Source: JAIPJA01 sp964390115 (GTDB taxonomy: Bacteria > Patescibacteriota > Patescibacteriia > Patescibacteriales > UBA12465). From it: a stretch of 30,950 nt of DNA. Position 1 is the stretch's first letter, and each line of letters opens with the position of its first letter. A program made the position numbers and the translations under genes. The notes under the pieces were generated by a model. That model saw only the letters and a list, made by a program, of their open reading frames with translations. It was not told the origin of the DNA and ran no database searches. The DNA lies in assembly GCA_964390115.1 (NCBI GenBank), contig CAYMGT010000007.1, forward strand, positions 1 to 30,950, in the 5' to 3' direction. Below are positions 23,227 through 30,927 of this stretch, one piece after another.

Positions 23227-24615
23227 ATGCTGAAATTTTTTAAATCATACCTAAAACTTAAATCAAAAGAGGAGGACGAGAAAAGAAAAGAGATGATTAT
23301 AAAAATAATCTCGTCTGTTTCTTTATTATTGGCTTTTTTTTGTTTTTCCATTAATTTAATTAATTATTTAAGTAGTAAAAACTACTCAGCTCTTTCGCCC
23401 TTTTTTACCTTTCTAATAGTTATGCTCTTTGTTATAATTTGGTGCTTAGCTCATAAAAGATTTCTTAAATTATCCGCTTGGATAAGTGTTCTTAGCTACC
23501 TTATTCCCACAGCTTATTTCTCCCTACGTTGGGGCATAGACTTGCCTCAAGGTTTACTTCTATACTGTATTGTCATTATGATAAGTGGCATATTACTGAG
23601 CAGTAGAGGTAGTTTTATTATAACAATCATTATTGGCATCTATCTGATGTCACTTACTTATCTACAAAAAATTAAATTAATAACTCCTGACCTTTATTGG
23701 ACAAAAAATTATCAGGTTCGTCTAGATGATTCACTAGTGATTTCTCTAAGTTTTTTAATAATAGCCACTCTAATTTGGCTCTATAATACAGAAATAAACC
23801 GGTCCCTTAAAAGAGCTAGAAAATCGGAAAAAGCTTTAAAATTACAAAAAGAAAATTTAGAAAAAACTGTAGCTAAAAGGACTAAGGAAATAAAAATTAT
23901 ACAAAAAGAAAAAATTATTGCTCTCTACCAGATGGCTGAATTTGGACAACTCTCAGCTGGAATGTTTCATGACCTGGCTAATCCCTTAACTGCAGTGTCT
24001 TTAAATTTAGAACAAATAAAGACTAATAGTTTGAACAAAAACCCGGATTGTCTTAAACAAGCTCTTGTAGCAGCTAATAAAATGAGTGATTTTATGAACA
24101 ATATTAAAAAACAAATTCAACATGAAGATAAGCTGGAAACTTTTAATATTAATCAGGAGATATTCGATTGTATCGAGATATTGGACTATAAGGCAAGAAT
24201 AAATAAAATAGAAATTAAACTTTTAGATAAAAATAAGAAAATTTATCTATTCGGACTAAAAATAAAATTCAACCAAGTAATTTTAAATTTAATCTCTAAT
24301 GCTATTGATTCTTATTTAGATATTGATAAAGAAAAAAAAATAATTATTATAAAAACAATTTTAAACACTAACTATTTAATTATTGAAGTGAAAGATTTTG
24401 GTCAAGGAATTAAAAGTAAAAATCAGCACAAAATTTTTGAACCATTTTTTACCACAAAAATGGCCAAGAAAAAAGGCATAGGAATTGGTCTCTACAGCTC
24501 CCTGCACATAGCCCGCCACTGTTTTGAAGGTAATCTAAAACTACACGGTAAGTGGGGAAAAGGAACTTTAGCCCAGTTTAATATTTCAAAAAAAATGATT
24601 AAAAATGAAAAATAA
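23227..24615 (+). CDS. Six-TM sensor histidine kinase
   Basis: 462 aa. After a basic cytoplasmic start, about six membrane helices (near residues 25-47, 57-76, 82-100, 106-125, 129-146, 169-187) with short loops and no large external domain, then a coiled coil (190-235). Kinase core: phospho-acceptor His248 (AGMFHDLANPLTAV), N box NQVILNLISNAID (349-361), G1 DFGQG (390-394), F box FEPFF (404-408) and G2 GIGIGL (417-422). A sensor built only of membrane helices suits a small hydrophobic or lipidated ligand. It follows the 34-aa peptide by 3 nt and overlaps the next gene by 11 nt. ComP is also a multi-TM kinase, but of another subfamily. Confidence 0.95.
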   Translation: MLKFFKSYLKLKSKEEDEKRKEMIIKIISSVSLLLAFFCFSINLINYLSSKNYSALSPFFTFLIVMLFVIIWCLAHKRFLKLSAWISVLSYLIPTAYFSLRWGIDLPQGLLLYCIVIMISGILLSSRGSFIITIIIGIYLMSLTYLQKIKLITPDLYWTKNYQVRLDDSLVISLSFLIIATLIWLYNTEINRSLKRARKSEKALKLQKENLEKTVAKRTKEIKIIQKEKIIALYQMAEFGQLSAGMFHDLANPLTAVSLNLEQIKTNSLNKNPDCLKQALVAANKMSDFMNNIKKQIQHEDKLETFNINQEIFDCIEILDYKARINKIEIKLLDKNKKIYLFGLKIKFNQVILNLISNAIDSYLDIDKEKKIIIIKTILNTNYLIIEVKDFGQGIKSKNQHKIFEPFFTTKMAKKKGIGIGLYSSLHIARHCFEGNLKLHGKWGKGTLAQFNISKKMIKNEK

Positions 24616-25510
24616 AATAAATCAAGAAATTAATAAGGCTTTAAAATTTGAAAATTTTCCTACAAACTGGTCGGAAAAGATTATGTCTGTTTTAATAAAA
24701 CTACAAAACTCTGAACTATGGGAAGAAATATATTTACAATCATATCTACTAGATAAAAATAAAGTTCTCAGCTTAAAGGAAAACGTAAACCTAGCTTTAG
24801 CCAATATTTATATCTGGCTAGCTTACAGTTTTTATGACAAAGTTCTTGATGATAAAAAAGTTTCTAATTTACCTATGGCTAATATATTGTTCTCTTTAGC
24901 CTTAAAAAAGTACTATAGCTTAGATAAACCAAGCAACTGGCATACAAGTCTAAGTAAAGTCTTTTTTCTTATGGAAGAAGCTAACGACTGGGAAATTAAC
25001 AATATACAGCAAATAAAAAAATTTACTAAAATAAGTTGTCCGTCGCTTCACAATCATCTAAACTCTAGCCGTTTTAAATCTTTAGCTCATTGTCTGCCCA
25101 CACTGTATTTGAGTTGTAAAGAAAATAAAAATACAGCTTATCTGGATAATGTTATTAGTCTTTTTTCTTCAATACTACTTATCAGACAAATACAAGACGA
25201 CCTTCATGACGTGGAAGAGGATTTTAAAGCTAATCGTTTAAATATAGCTATTAATTTTTGTTTACAAATAAGTAACAAAGAAATTAAAAATATAGATAAG
25301 CTAAAGAATCTGCTAAGTTTAAGCCAAAAAAATATAATATTTCTAGCTCAAAAAGAAAATCAAAAATCTAAACTTATTATTAAAAAAACTGACTTTTCTA
25401 ATACTGATAATTACTTGCAGGAAATTATAAAACAACAAGAAACGGAAATAGAAACAACCTTAAAAAATCAAAAAAATATAGATTTAGTTATAAACTATTT
25501 TAAAAAATAA
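24605..25510 (+). CDS. Class I isoprenyl diphosphate synthase-like protein (ComQ-like candidate)
   Basis: 301 aa, all helical. A clear second Asp-rich motif is present at residues 195-202, QIQDDLHD, in LLIRQIQDDLHDVEED; this binds Mg2+-diphosphate in trans-prenyltransferases. The first motif is changed: DKVLDD (78-83, after LAYSFY) instead of DDxxD. KSLAHCLPTLYL (158-169) aligns with the mid-protein substrate-binding helix. The C-terminal third is Lys/Asn/Gln-rich. The gene start overlaps the kinase end by 11 nt, so it is part of the signalling unit, not a housekeeping polyprenyl synthase. By analogy with ComQ it could prenylate Trp31 of the peptide; this is inference. Its end overlaps the convergent L,D-transpeptidase gene by 11 bp. 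Confidence 0.78.
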   Translation: MKNKINQEINKALKFENFPTNWSEKIMSVLIKLQNSELWEEIYLQSYLLDKNKVLSLKENVNLALANIYIWLAYSFYDKVLDDKKVSNLPMANILFSLALKKYYSLDKPSNWHTSLSKVFFLMEEANDWEINNIQQIKKFTKISCPSLHNHLNSSRFKSLAHCLPTLYLSCKENKNTAYLDNVISLFSSILLIRQIQDDLHDVEEDFKANRLNIAINFCLQISNKEIKNIDKLKNLLSLSQKNIIFLAQKENQKSKLIIKKTDFSNTDNYLQEIIKQQETEIETTLKNQKNIDLVINYFKK

Positions 25511-26252
25511 TCACCTTAGTGCCAACTTCAACCCAATCATAAACAGTTTTTGCTGAACCAATCCCTAACCTAATACAACCATGAGACACCGGCGTACCTA
25601 AGTGATCCTCCCCTTCTCTATAACCATTTGGCCAATATGGTAATTCATGAATTCCATAACGACCATTACCTAACCCCATCCAATAAGGCATCCACAGACC
25701 ATAAGAAGATGACCAAGCTTTTTCAATTTTATTTAAAACATAATGCGTGCCTCTAGGTGTACTATTATTTTTACCTGAAGAAACTAAAAAAGAATTTAAT
25801 TTTACTCCTTTAAGAAAATAACTAAGTTCTTGTTGCTTTAAATCAATTTCTATCCTTTTCTCTAAACGTAGTAAACTATCACTTAGCGGATTATAAGCAT
25901 TATCTATTTCTTCTCCATCTAAGTAACCATCACCATCTGTGTCAGGCTTAAGTAAATTAGTGTTAAATCTTAGTTCAAAATAATCACTTAAACCATCATT
26001 GTCTTGATCATTATCTTTTAAACTGACTTTTAGAGGATTGTGAGGTGAAAATCCAGAATTTAACTCTTGCCAGTCACTATAGCCGTCACCATCAGTATCC
26101 CCATTATTAGGATCAGTAAAATAAATTTCTTCTTCATCAATATTTTTAATACCATCATTATCAAAATCATCAAAATTAGCTAAAACTGTTGGAGTTAAAA
26201 ATATGAAAAATATCAAGAAGAAAGAAAAGAAAAAATAATACTTTTTATTCAT
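25500..26252 (-). CDS. Secreted L,D-transpeptidase with calcium-type repeats
   Basis: 250 aa. Signal peptide or anchor at residues 4-25. Residues 27-122 carry repeated acidic loops of the thrombospondin-3/EF-hand type (DFDNDGIKNIDE, DTDGDGYSDWQE, DQDNDGLSDYFE, DTDGDGYLDGEE), which bind Ca2+. Residues 132-250 are a YkuD catalytic domain with His202 (YGIHELP) and the SHGCIRLG motif (His224, Cys226, Arg228). It would cross-link or modify peptidoglycan outside the membrane. The start has an extended -10 (TGCTAAAAT) about 28 nt upstream. Convergent to the prenyltransferase-like gene with an 11-bp overlap. Confidence 0.95.
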   Translation of the reverse strand: MNKKYYFFFSFFLIFFIFLTPTVLANFDDFDNDGIKNIDEEEIYFTDPNNGDTDGDGYSDWQELNSGFSPHNPLKVSLKDNDQDNDGLSDYFELRFNTNLLKPDTDGDGYLDGEEIDNAYNPLSDSLLRLEKRIEIDLKQQELSYFLKGVKLNSFLVSSGKNNSTPRGTHYVLNKIEKAWSSSYGLWMPYWMGLGNGRYGIHELPYWPNGYREGEDHLGTPVSHGCIRLGIGSAKTVYDWVEVGTKVIIF

Positions 26253-26310
26253 AATTAATTTAAAAAATTATCTATTTTATATTTTAGCATAAATCGTAAT
26301 AAAATTTAAT

Positions 26311-26344
26311 AAAAATAAGCAGTCATTTAAAACTGCTTATTTTT
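26311..26344 (-). terminator. Terminator of asnS
   Basis: Perfect 13-bp stem AAAAATAAGCAGT/ACTGCTTATTTTT with an 8-nt loop, 27 nt after the asnS stop. U runs occur on both strands, but only asnS points into it. Confidence 0.9.
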
Positions 26345-26370
26345 AGGATCCCTATAGTTTTATATAAATT

Positions 26371-27765
26371 CTAAAACTCTGCATTTTTAGGAGTACGGGC
26401 AAACGGAATTACATCTCTGATATTAACCATGCCGGAGATATACATTATGAGTCTTTCAAAGCCTAAACCAAAACCAGCATGCTTAACTGAACCATACTTA
26501 CGTAAATCTAGATACCATCGATAATCTTCTTCCTTTAAACCCATTTCTTTAATTCTTTGCACTAAAATATCATAACGCTCTTCTCTTTGACTTCCCCCGA
26601 TAATCTCACCGATTCCTGGAACTAATAAATCCATAGCCGCCACAGTTTTACCATCATCATTTTGCCTCATATAAAAGGCTTTTATATCCTTAGGATAATT
26701 ACTTACAAAAACTGGCTTTTTAAAAATCTTTTCAGTAATATATCTTTCGTGTTCAGTTTGCAGATCAATTCCCCACTCTACTGGATAATTAAACTTTTCT
26801 CCACTTTTCTTTAACTGATCTATTGCTTCACTATAGGTTAATTTAGCAAAATCCGAACTAACAATATTTTCTAAACGTTCTTTTATACCACTGTCAATAA
26901 ACTTATTAAAAAATTCCATTTCTTCTGGCAATTCCTTAAAGGCAGAGTTTATTAAATATTTAATCATTTTTTCCGCCAAAGTCATATCAACTTTCAAATC
27001 AGCAAAAGCCATCTCCGGCTCAATCATCCAAAATTCAGAAGCATGTCGAGTCGTATTAGAATTTTCAGCTCTAAAAGTAGGACCAAATGTGTATACTTTA
27101 TTTAATCCAAAAATTAAAGCCTCTGCTTCTAATTGTCCACTAACAGTCAAGCCCGTCTTCTTGCCAAAAAAATCTTGGCTATAGTCTATCTCACCATTTT
27201 CTTTTTTAGGTAACTCTTTATTTAAATCAAAGGTATTTATATTAAACATCTCACCTGCCCCCTCAGCATCACTACTGGATATAATTGGAGTATGAACATA
27301 AGAAAAACCCTCTGCTTTAAAAAACTCATGAACAGCTTGACTAAGAACTGACCTCAACCTAAACACTGCGGAAAAAGTATTGCTCCTTGAACGTAAATGA
27401 GAAATTGTTCGTAAAAACTCAAAACTATGCCTTTTTTTTTGCAAAGGATAGTCTTCTTTGGCTTCCTGAATGATCTCAATTGCTTCAGCTTTTAATTCAA
27501 ATTCTTGTCCGGCTGCAGGAGATTTAACTAAAATACCTGACACCTCTATTGAAGAACCAATGTTTAATTTTTCAAGGATAGAAAAATTAGATAAATTATT
27601 ATTAAAAACTACTTGCAGTCCTTTAAAAAAAGTACCATCATTTATTTCCATAAAACCAAACTCTTTAGAGCTTCTTATGGTTTTAACCCAAGCTCTAAGA
27701 CACAATTCTTTACCGAGATACTTATCAGTACTCCGATAAAAATCTTTAATCTCTTGATAAGACAT
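26371..27765 (-). CDS. asnS: Asparaginyl-tRNA synthetase
   Basis: 464 aa class IIb synthetase that charges tRNA-Asn. N-terminal OB fold (about residues 17-105: LCLRAWVKTIRSSKEFGFMEINDG in part) binds the anticodon. Catalytic core: motif 2 FRAENSNTTRHASEFWMIEPE (quoted around TFRAENSNTTRHASEFW) and motif 3 GFGLGFERLIMYISG; substrate residues in SGQLEAEAL. The end VRDVIPFARTPKNAEF-type sequence (NIRDVIPFARTP) is typical of AsnRS, not AspRS. Monocistronic, with its own terminator. Its presence implies direct Asn-tRNA charging, without need for a transamidation route. Confidence 0.98.
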   Translation of the reverse strand: MSYQEIKDFYRSTDKYLGKELCLRAWVKTIRSSKEFGFMEINDGTFFKGLQVVFNNNLSNFSILEKLNIGSSIEVSGILVKSPAAGQEFELKAEAIEIIQEAKEDYPLQKKRHSFEFLRTISHLRSRSNTFSAVFRLRSVLSQAVHEFFKAEGFSYVHTPIISSSDAEGAGEMFNINTFDLNKELPKKENGEIDYSQDFFGKKTGLTVSGQLEAEALIFGLNKVYTFGPTFRAENSNTTRHASEFWMIEPEMAFADLKVDMTLAEKMIKYLINSAFKELPEEMEFFNKFIDSGIKERLENIVSSDFAKLTYSEAIDQLKKSGEKFNYPVEWGIDLQTEHERYITEKIFKKPVFVSNYPKDIKAFYMRQNDDGKTVAAMDLLVPGIGEIIGGSQREERYDILVQRIKEMGLKEEDYRWYLDLRKYGSVKHAGFGLGFERLIMYISGMVNIRDVIPFARTPKNAEF

Positions 27766-27792
27766 AGTGTTTTTATTAATAATTATATAGTT

Positions 27793-27821
27793 ATAATATA
27801 TAATAATGACTATTTTTACAA
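27793..27821 (-). promoter_or_regulatory. Candidate promoter of asnS
   Basis: Minus strand TTGTAA (27816-27821), 17-nt spacer, TATTAT (27793-27798), 27 nt before the ATG. Imperfect hexamers in a very AT-rich gap. Confidence 0.45.
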
Positions 27822-27848
27822 GGTAAATTAAAAATTAAGCTTTAATTA

Positions 27849-27877
27849 TTGACTTATAAGCAAATATTTCCTACAAT
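27849..27877 (+). promoter_or_regulatory. Promoter of the GHL15-like gene
   Basis: TTGACT (27849-27854), 17-nt spacer, TACAAT (27872-27877), 40 nt before the ATG. Divergent from the asnS promoter. Confidence 0.7.
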
Positions 27878-27917
27878 ACAATAATTATCTTGAACGTTAA
27901 CAATAAAATACAAAACG

Positions 27918-29078
27918 ATGAAAAATAAATTTAAAATTTTATTTATAAGCCTGCTACTTATTAGTCTAAGTTCTCAAGCGCAAAAAGTGCGTTATGCCAA
28001 TTACTGGTTATGGCCAAAAATCTCAAAAAATAAAGTTGAAGAAATAGCAAAATATGATTTAGTTATTTTAGATAACGAAAATATTTTCAACAATAAAGAA
28101 GCTATGTATAAATTAAAAGAAATTAATCCTAATATAATTATACTTTGCTACTTTAACTCTATGGAAATTTTTGATTCTGAACATTTAAGTCTTTATAAAG
28201 ACAGACCCTTTGCTTCAACAATATATAAATACTTATCCACTACCAATAAATGGTGGTTAAAGAATTATAAAAGAGAAATTATACGCTTTGACGAAAGACA
28301 GCTCATGCTCAACTTGAGTAGTAAAAGTGAGAGTTTCTATGTTAGTTATTTTGATAAAAAAATGCAATACTGGGAATTTATAACTCAAATGCACCTAGAT
28401 TGGGTATTAAAAGATAGTATTTGGGATGGAGTTTTTGAGGATAATTTTGAAACAGTAGAATGGTTAGCCTTAAAAAACGAAAAACAAGGGGTAGACATTG
28501 ACTGCGACGATAAAGCCGATAAACAAAAACAAATTTCCAAATTTTGGCAAACAGGTCTAAGTGAAAGGCTTAAAATGATTTTAAAGAATAAGCCTAACTA
28601 CATAATTATGGGTAATAAAGGTAAAAATTTTTTACCTGAATATACTCATGGAAAAATGTTTGAAAATTTTCCTGATATATATTTAACTCATGACTTTGAA
28701 AATTACAATCAAAATATGCAGAACGCTCTAGAAATAGATACTGCAGTAATATTCAACGTTGTCGATACAAATCACTACTACCTAGCTTTTGCCTCAGCTA
28801 TGCTACTTGATAAGCCAGTGTACTTATCCGTAGGACAGCAAGATATCTGGCGCGATTATTATCTCGACCCTAAAGACTTTGGTAAGGCGGTAAGCGAGGC
28901 TACGACTAAATTCAATCGAAAGACGTATAATCGTCAGTTTGAAAAAGGTTACATCACCATCATTTCAGGAGATGATAAATACAGCTCAATTTTATATAAG
29001 ATCATTCTTTACAAGAACGATAAAATTATAAAAATTGAAGGATCAATATTAAAACAAAAACCTGATCCAATAGAATAA
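27918..29078 (+). CDS. Secreted GHL15-like putative glycoside hydrolase
   Basis: 386 aa. Signal peptide MKNKFKILFISLLLISLSSQ with likely cleavage near AQ-K23. The rest resembles the TIM-barrel 'hypothetical glycosyl hydrolase 15' family: YDLVILDNENIF, then a INPNIIILCYFNSMEI strand (as in 'nP..kvl.Y.n'), WDGVFEDNFE (residues 169-177; Glu174 and Asp175 are candidate acidic catalytic residues), and YIIMGNKGKNF. Substrate unknown, presumably an extracellular glycan. Monocistronic: own promoter and a strong terminator. It lies beside a convergent O-antigen ligase-like gene, which may be a functional hint. Family assignment is from memory of its pattern. Confidence 0.72.
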   Translation: MKNKFKILFISLLLISLSSQAQKVRYANYWLWPKISKNKVEEIAKYDLVILDNENIFNNKEAMYKLKEINPNIIILCYFNSMEIFDSEHLSLYKDRPFASTIYKYLSTTNKWWLKNYKREIIRFDERQLMLNLSSKSESFYVSYFDKKMQYWEFITQMHLDWVLKDSIWDGVFEDNFETVEWLALKNEKQGVDIDCDDKADKQKQISKFWQTGLSERLKMILKNKPNYIIMGNKGKNFLPEYTHGKMFENFPDIYLTHDFENYNQNMQNALEIDTAVIFNVVDTNHYYLAFASAMLLDKPVYLSVGQQDIWRDYYLDPKDFGKAVSEATTKFNRKTYNRQFEKGYITIISGDDKYSSILYKIILYKNDKIIKIEGSILKQKPDPIE

Positions 29079-29081
29079 TAT

Positions 29082-29111
29082 AAAGCCGGAAAATTAAAAC
29101 CGGCTTTTTTT
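29082..29111 (+). terminator. Terminator of the GHL15-like gene
   Basis: 8-bp stem AAAGCCGG/CCGGCTTT with a 10-nt loop followed by T run, 4 nt after the stop. Strongest GC stem in the window. Confidence 0.95.
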
Positions 29112-29142
29112 ATTAATAAATACAATACAGAACTTATTATTA

Positions 29143-30519
29143 TTATTTTTCTAGAAAATTATTAGTATGATTATTTAAACTAAGAAAGGCTCCTAGAACT
29201 AACCAAAGAGACCATTGCAAAGCTGTGTCATTTAAAATATTATCTCCTAGACTAGTAACTGATAGTGATATAACAATAGCTATTAAGAAAAAATTAAAAT
29301 ACTTAATACGAATAGGTTGATCTAGTTTATGTTTTTTAAATAACTCTAATATTAAAGTAATTAAAAATATTAAATAAATAGATAAGCCAATATATCCTGT
29401 TTCTAAAAGAACTTTAAGATAATCATTATGAGGTTCAATTGAGCCAAGATGTGGATCCCTGTTAGCAGCTATAACTAAACTAGCATTATCCAAACCATAA
29501 CCCAGCCACGGTCTGTCTTGAGAATATTTCCACAAATCTTTGTAAAGCTCTAAACGCCAAGAAATAGATGAATCATAATCATTGACTTCAAAGGAATTAT
29601 TAACTCTAGACTGCAAAGATGAAACACTGGCATAAATTAAAATGAAAAATAAAATTGAAATTATTAAAATTTTTCTAAACTTAAAAACACCTATTACAAT
29701 TAAAAATAATATTAAAGCCAACCAGGCCCCTCGCGTATAAGTAGCTACTAAAGGCACAAAAAATAATAAACCTAAAAAAGCATAAAAGTAACTAAGAATA
29801 TTTTTTTTAAAACCATAAAGAAAAATAAATAGAGCAATAGCAATAACAAAAAATAAATAGAAAGCTAGCATATTTGGATGAGCAAAGGTAGCAGCTAAAC
29901 GTCCTTCTTGATCAGCAAAAATACTCCCACTATAGATAATGTGGTAAATACCAATAAGCGAGGGAATTAAAGCAGAAATTAAAATAGCTTTTAATATTTT
30001 AGTAAGATTGGAAGCTGAATTTATCAATATAGAGCCTAAAATAAAAAAAGAAAAAATACTTAAAAATCTAACTACCTCTCTTATACTACTCATATAATCA
30101 ATACTAACTAAAAAAGAGATAATGCTGATAGATAAAAACATTAACCAAACCCAAAAAATTTTCATATTCAAACCCTTTTCTTCAATTCTTTTAATACCAA
30201 TCTTAAAAGAAATATATATCGCTAAAAAAATTACTAGTATACCAGCTAGAGAAGCTAAATTAAGCTGTAGGCCACCTAGGCTAAATACCTCATCAAAAGT
30301 AAATATATCTAGAAGAGGTCTAATAACTATAAAAATTAAAACTCCCTTTAAAGGATAAAATAGACTAAAAATAAATACTGTAAATATGAGAAAAGCTAAC
30401 ACGCCTAGAAATAAATTAAATTGAACAAAAAAATACAACAAAAAAAACAATATCAAAGAAATTATTATTAATAGGCTTAAACTTTTATTAACCTTTTCTT
30501 TTTTTAAATTATTAAACAT
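29143..30519 (-). CDS. O-antigen ligase/polymerase-like membrane protein
   Basis: 458 aa, about eleven hydrophobic segments. The Wzy_C/WaaL region is clear: ATYTRGAWLALILF in a central helix, then the large periplasmic-type loop with WRLELYKDLWKYSQDRPWLGYGLDN (quoted in part: SQDRPWLGYGLD), EPHNDYLKVLLETGYIGL, and terminal helices. Proteins of this family join or polymerise lipid-linked glycans at the outer face of the cytoplasmic membrane. In a cell without an LPS outer membrane the acceptor would be another surface glycan or protein (inference). No glycosyltransferase is adjacent in this window. Confidence 0.9.
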   Translation of the reverse strand: MFNNLKKEKVNKSLSLLIIISLILFFLLYFFVQFNLFLGVLAFLIFTVFIFSLFYPLKGVLIFIVIRPLLDIFTFDEVFSLGGLQLNLASLAGILVIFLAIYISFKIGIKRIEEKGLNMKIFWVWLMFLSISIISFLVSIDYMSSIREVVRFLSIFSFFILGSILINSASNLTKILKAILISALIPSLIGIYHIIYSGSIFADQEGRLAATFAHPNMLAFYLFFVIAIALFIFLYGFKKNILSYFYAFLGLLFFVPLVATYTRGAWLALILFLIVIGVFKFRKILIISILFFILIYASVSSLQSRVNNSFEVNDYDSSISWRLELYKDLWKYSQDRPWLGYGLDNASLVIAANRDPHLGSIEPHNDYLKVLLETGYIGLSIYLIFLITLILELFKKHKLDQPIRIKYFNFFLIAIVISLSVTSLGDNILNDTALQWSLWLVLGAFLSLNNHTNNFLEK

Positions 30520-30542
30520 TAAACTTAATTTATTTTTATTAC

Positions 30543-30551
30543 ATTATATCA
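30543..30551 (-). promoter_or_regulatory. Extended -10 promoter of the O-antigen ligase-like gene
   Basis: Minus strand TGATATAAT, an extended -10 box 23 nt before the ATG; the -35 region is only a T run. Confidence 0.5.
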
Positions 30552-30601
30552 GTTAAACTTAAAAAATAAAAAATGTAAAGGATAATTAATAGTGTAGAAA
30601 T

Positions 30602-30633
30602 AAAAAAACCCTAGATTTTTTATAATAGGGTTT
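30602..30633 (-). terminator. Orphan minus-strand terminator
   Basis: 8-bp stem AAACCCTA/TAGGGTTT with a 12-nt loop followed on the minus strand by seven U. No convincing protein gene ends here. Confidence 0.8.
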
Positions 30634-30844
30634 AATATAATTAGACTCACACCTTAATAAATCCAGGCCCTTATCTGTTTGCTAGTCGATAAATTTTACT
30701 ATATTTACTTTTACTTAAAAAAGAAATCTTCAGTTTTTATTTTCCGTATTTTTATAGATTTTTCTTCAAAAACAGTCTCCTCGAGAAAAATATAAGTAAT
30801 GCAACTAATTGCCTTCCTAAAATGTACAACAATAAATGCAATTT
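30602..30844 (-). ncRNA. Candidate small RNA of about 240 nt
   Basis: The stretch between a minus-strand promoter (30851-30880) and the orphan terminator (30602-30633) has no good reading frame. The only long frame starts with TTG at 30905, upstream of that promoter, and its product has no recognisable pattern. The RNA contains an internal hairpin AUUUUUCU/AGAAAAAU around a GAGGAGACUG loop. It fits no family I can name: I see no SRP, RNase P or tmRNA core. Low confidence. Confidence 0.35.
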
Positions 30845-30850
30845 CAAAGA

Positions 30851-30880
30851 AATATACTACTAAACATAGCTGAATGTCAA
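30851..30880 (-). promoter_or_regulatory. Promoter of the candidate small RNA
   Basis: Minus strand TTGACA (30875-30880), 18-nt spacer, TATATT (30851-30856). Confidence 0.55.
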
Positions 30881-30898
30881 ATGAAAACCCTTTGTCTC

Positions 30899-30927
30899 TT
30901 GACAATAATAAATAAATTGTTTATAAT
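30899..30927 (+). promoter_or_regulatory. Consensus promoter pointing out of the window
   Basis: Plus strand TTGACA (30899-30904), 17-nt spacer, TATAAT (30922-30927): perfect sigma-70 hexamers and spacing. Its gene must lie beyond 30950. Together with the minus-strand promoter it makes a divergent pair. Confidence 0.85.

Noticed and set aside
22373..25510. Reading the locus as agr-type (AgrBDCA) signalling.
   Set aside because: No AgrB-like cysteine protease and no Cys/Ser thiolactone motif in the peptide; the enzyme has a prenyl synthase Asp-rich motif instead.
30711..30905. 64-aa minus-strand frame at the right edge.
   Set aside because: TTG start, no family pattern, and the best minus-strand promoter lies inside it, so it would not be transcribed whole.
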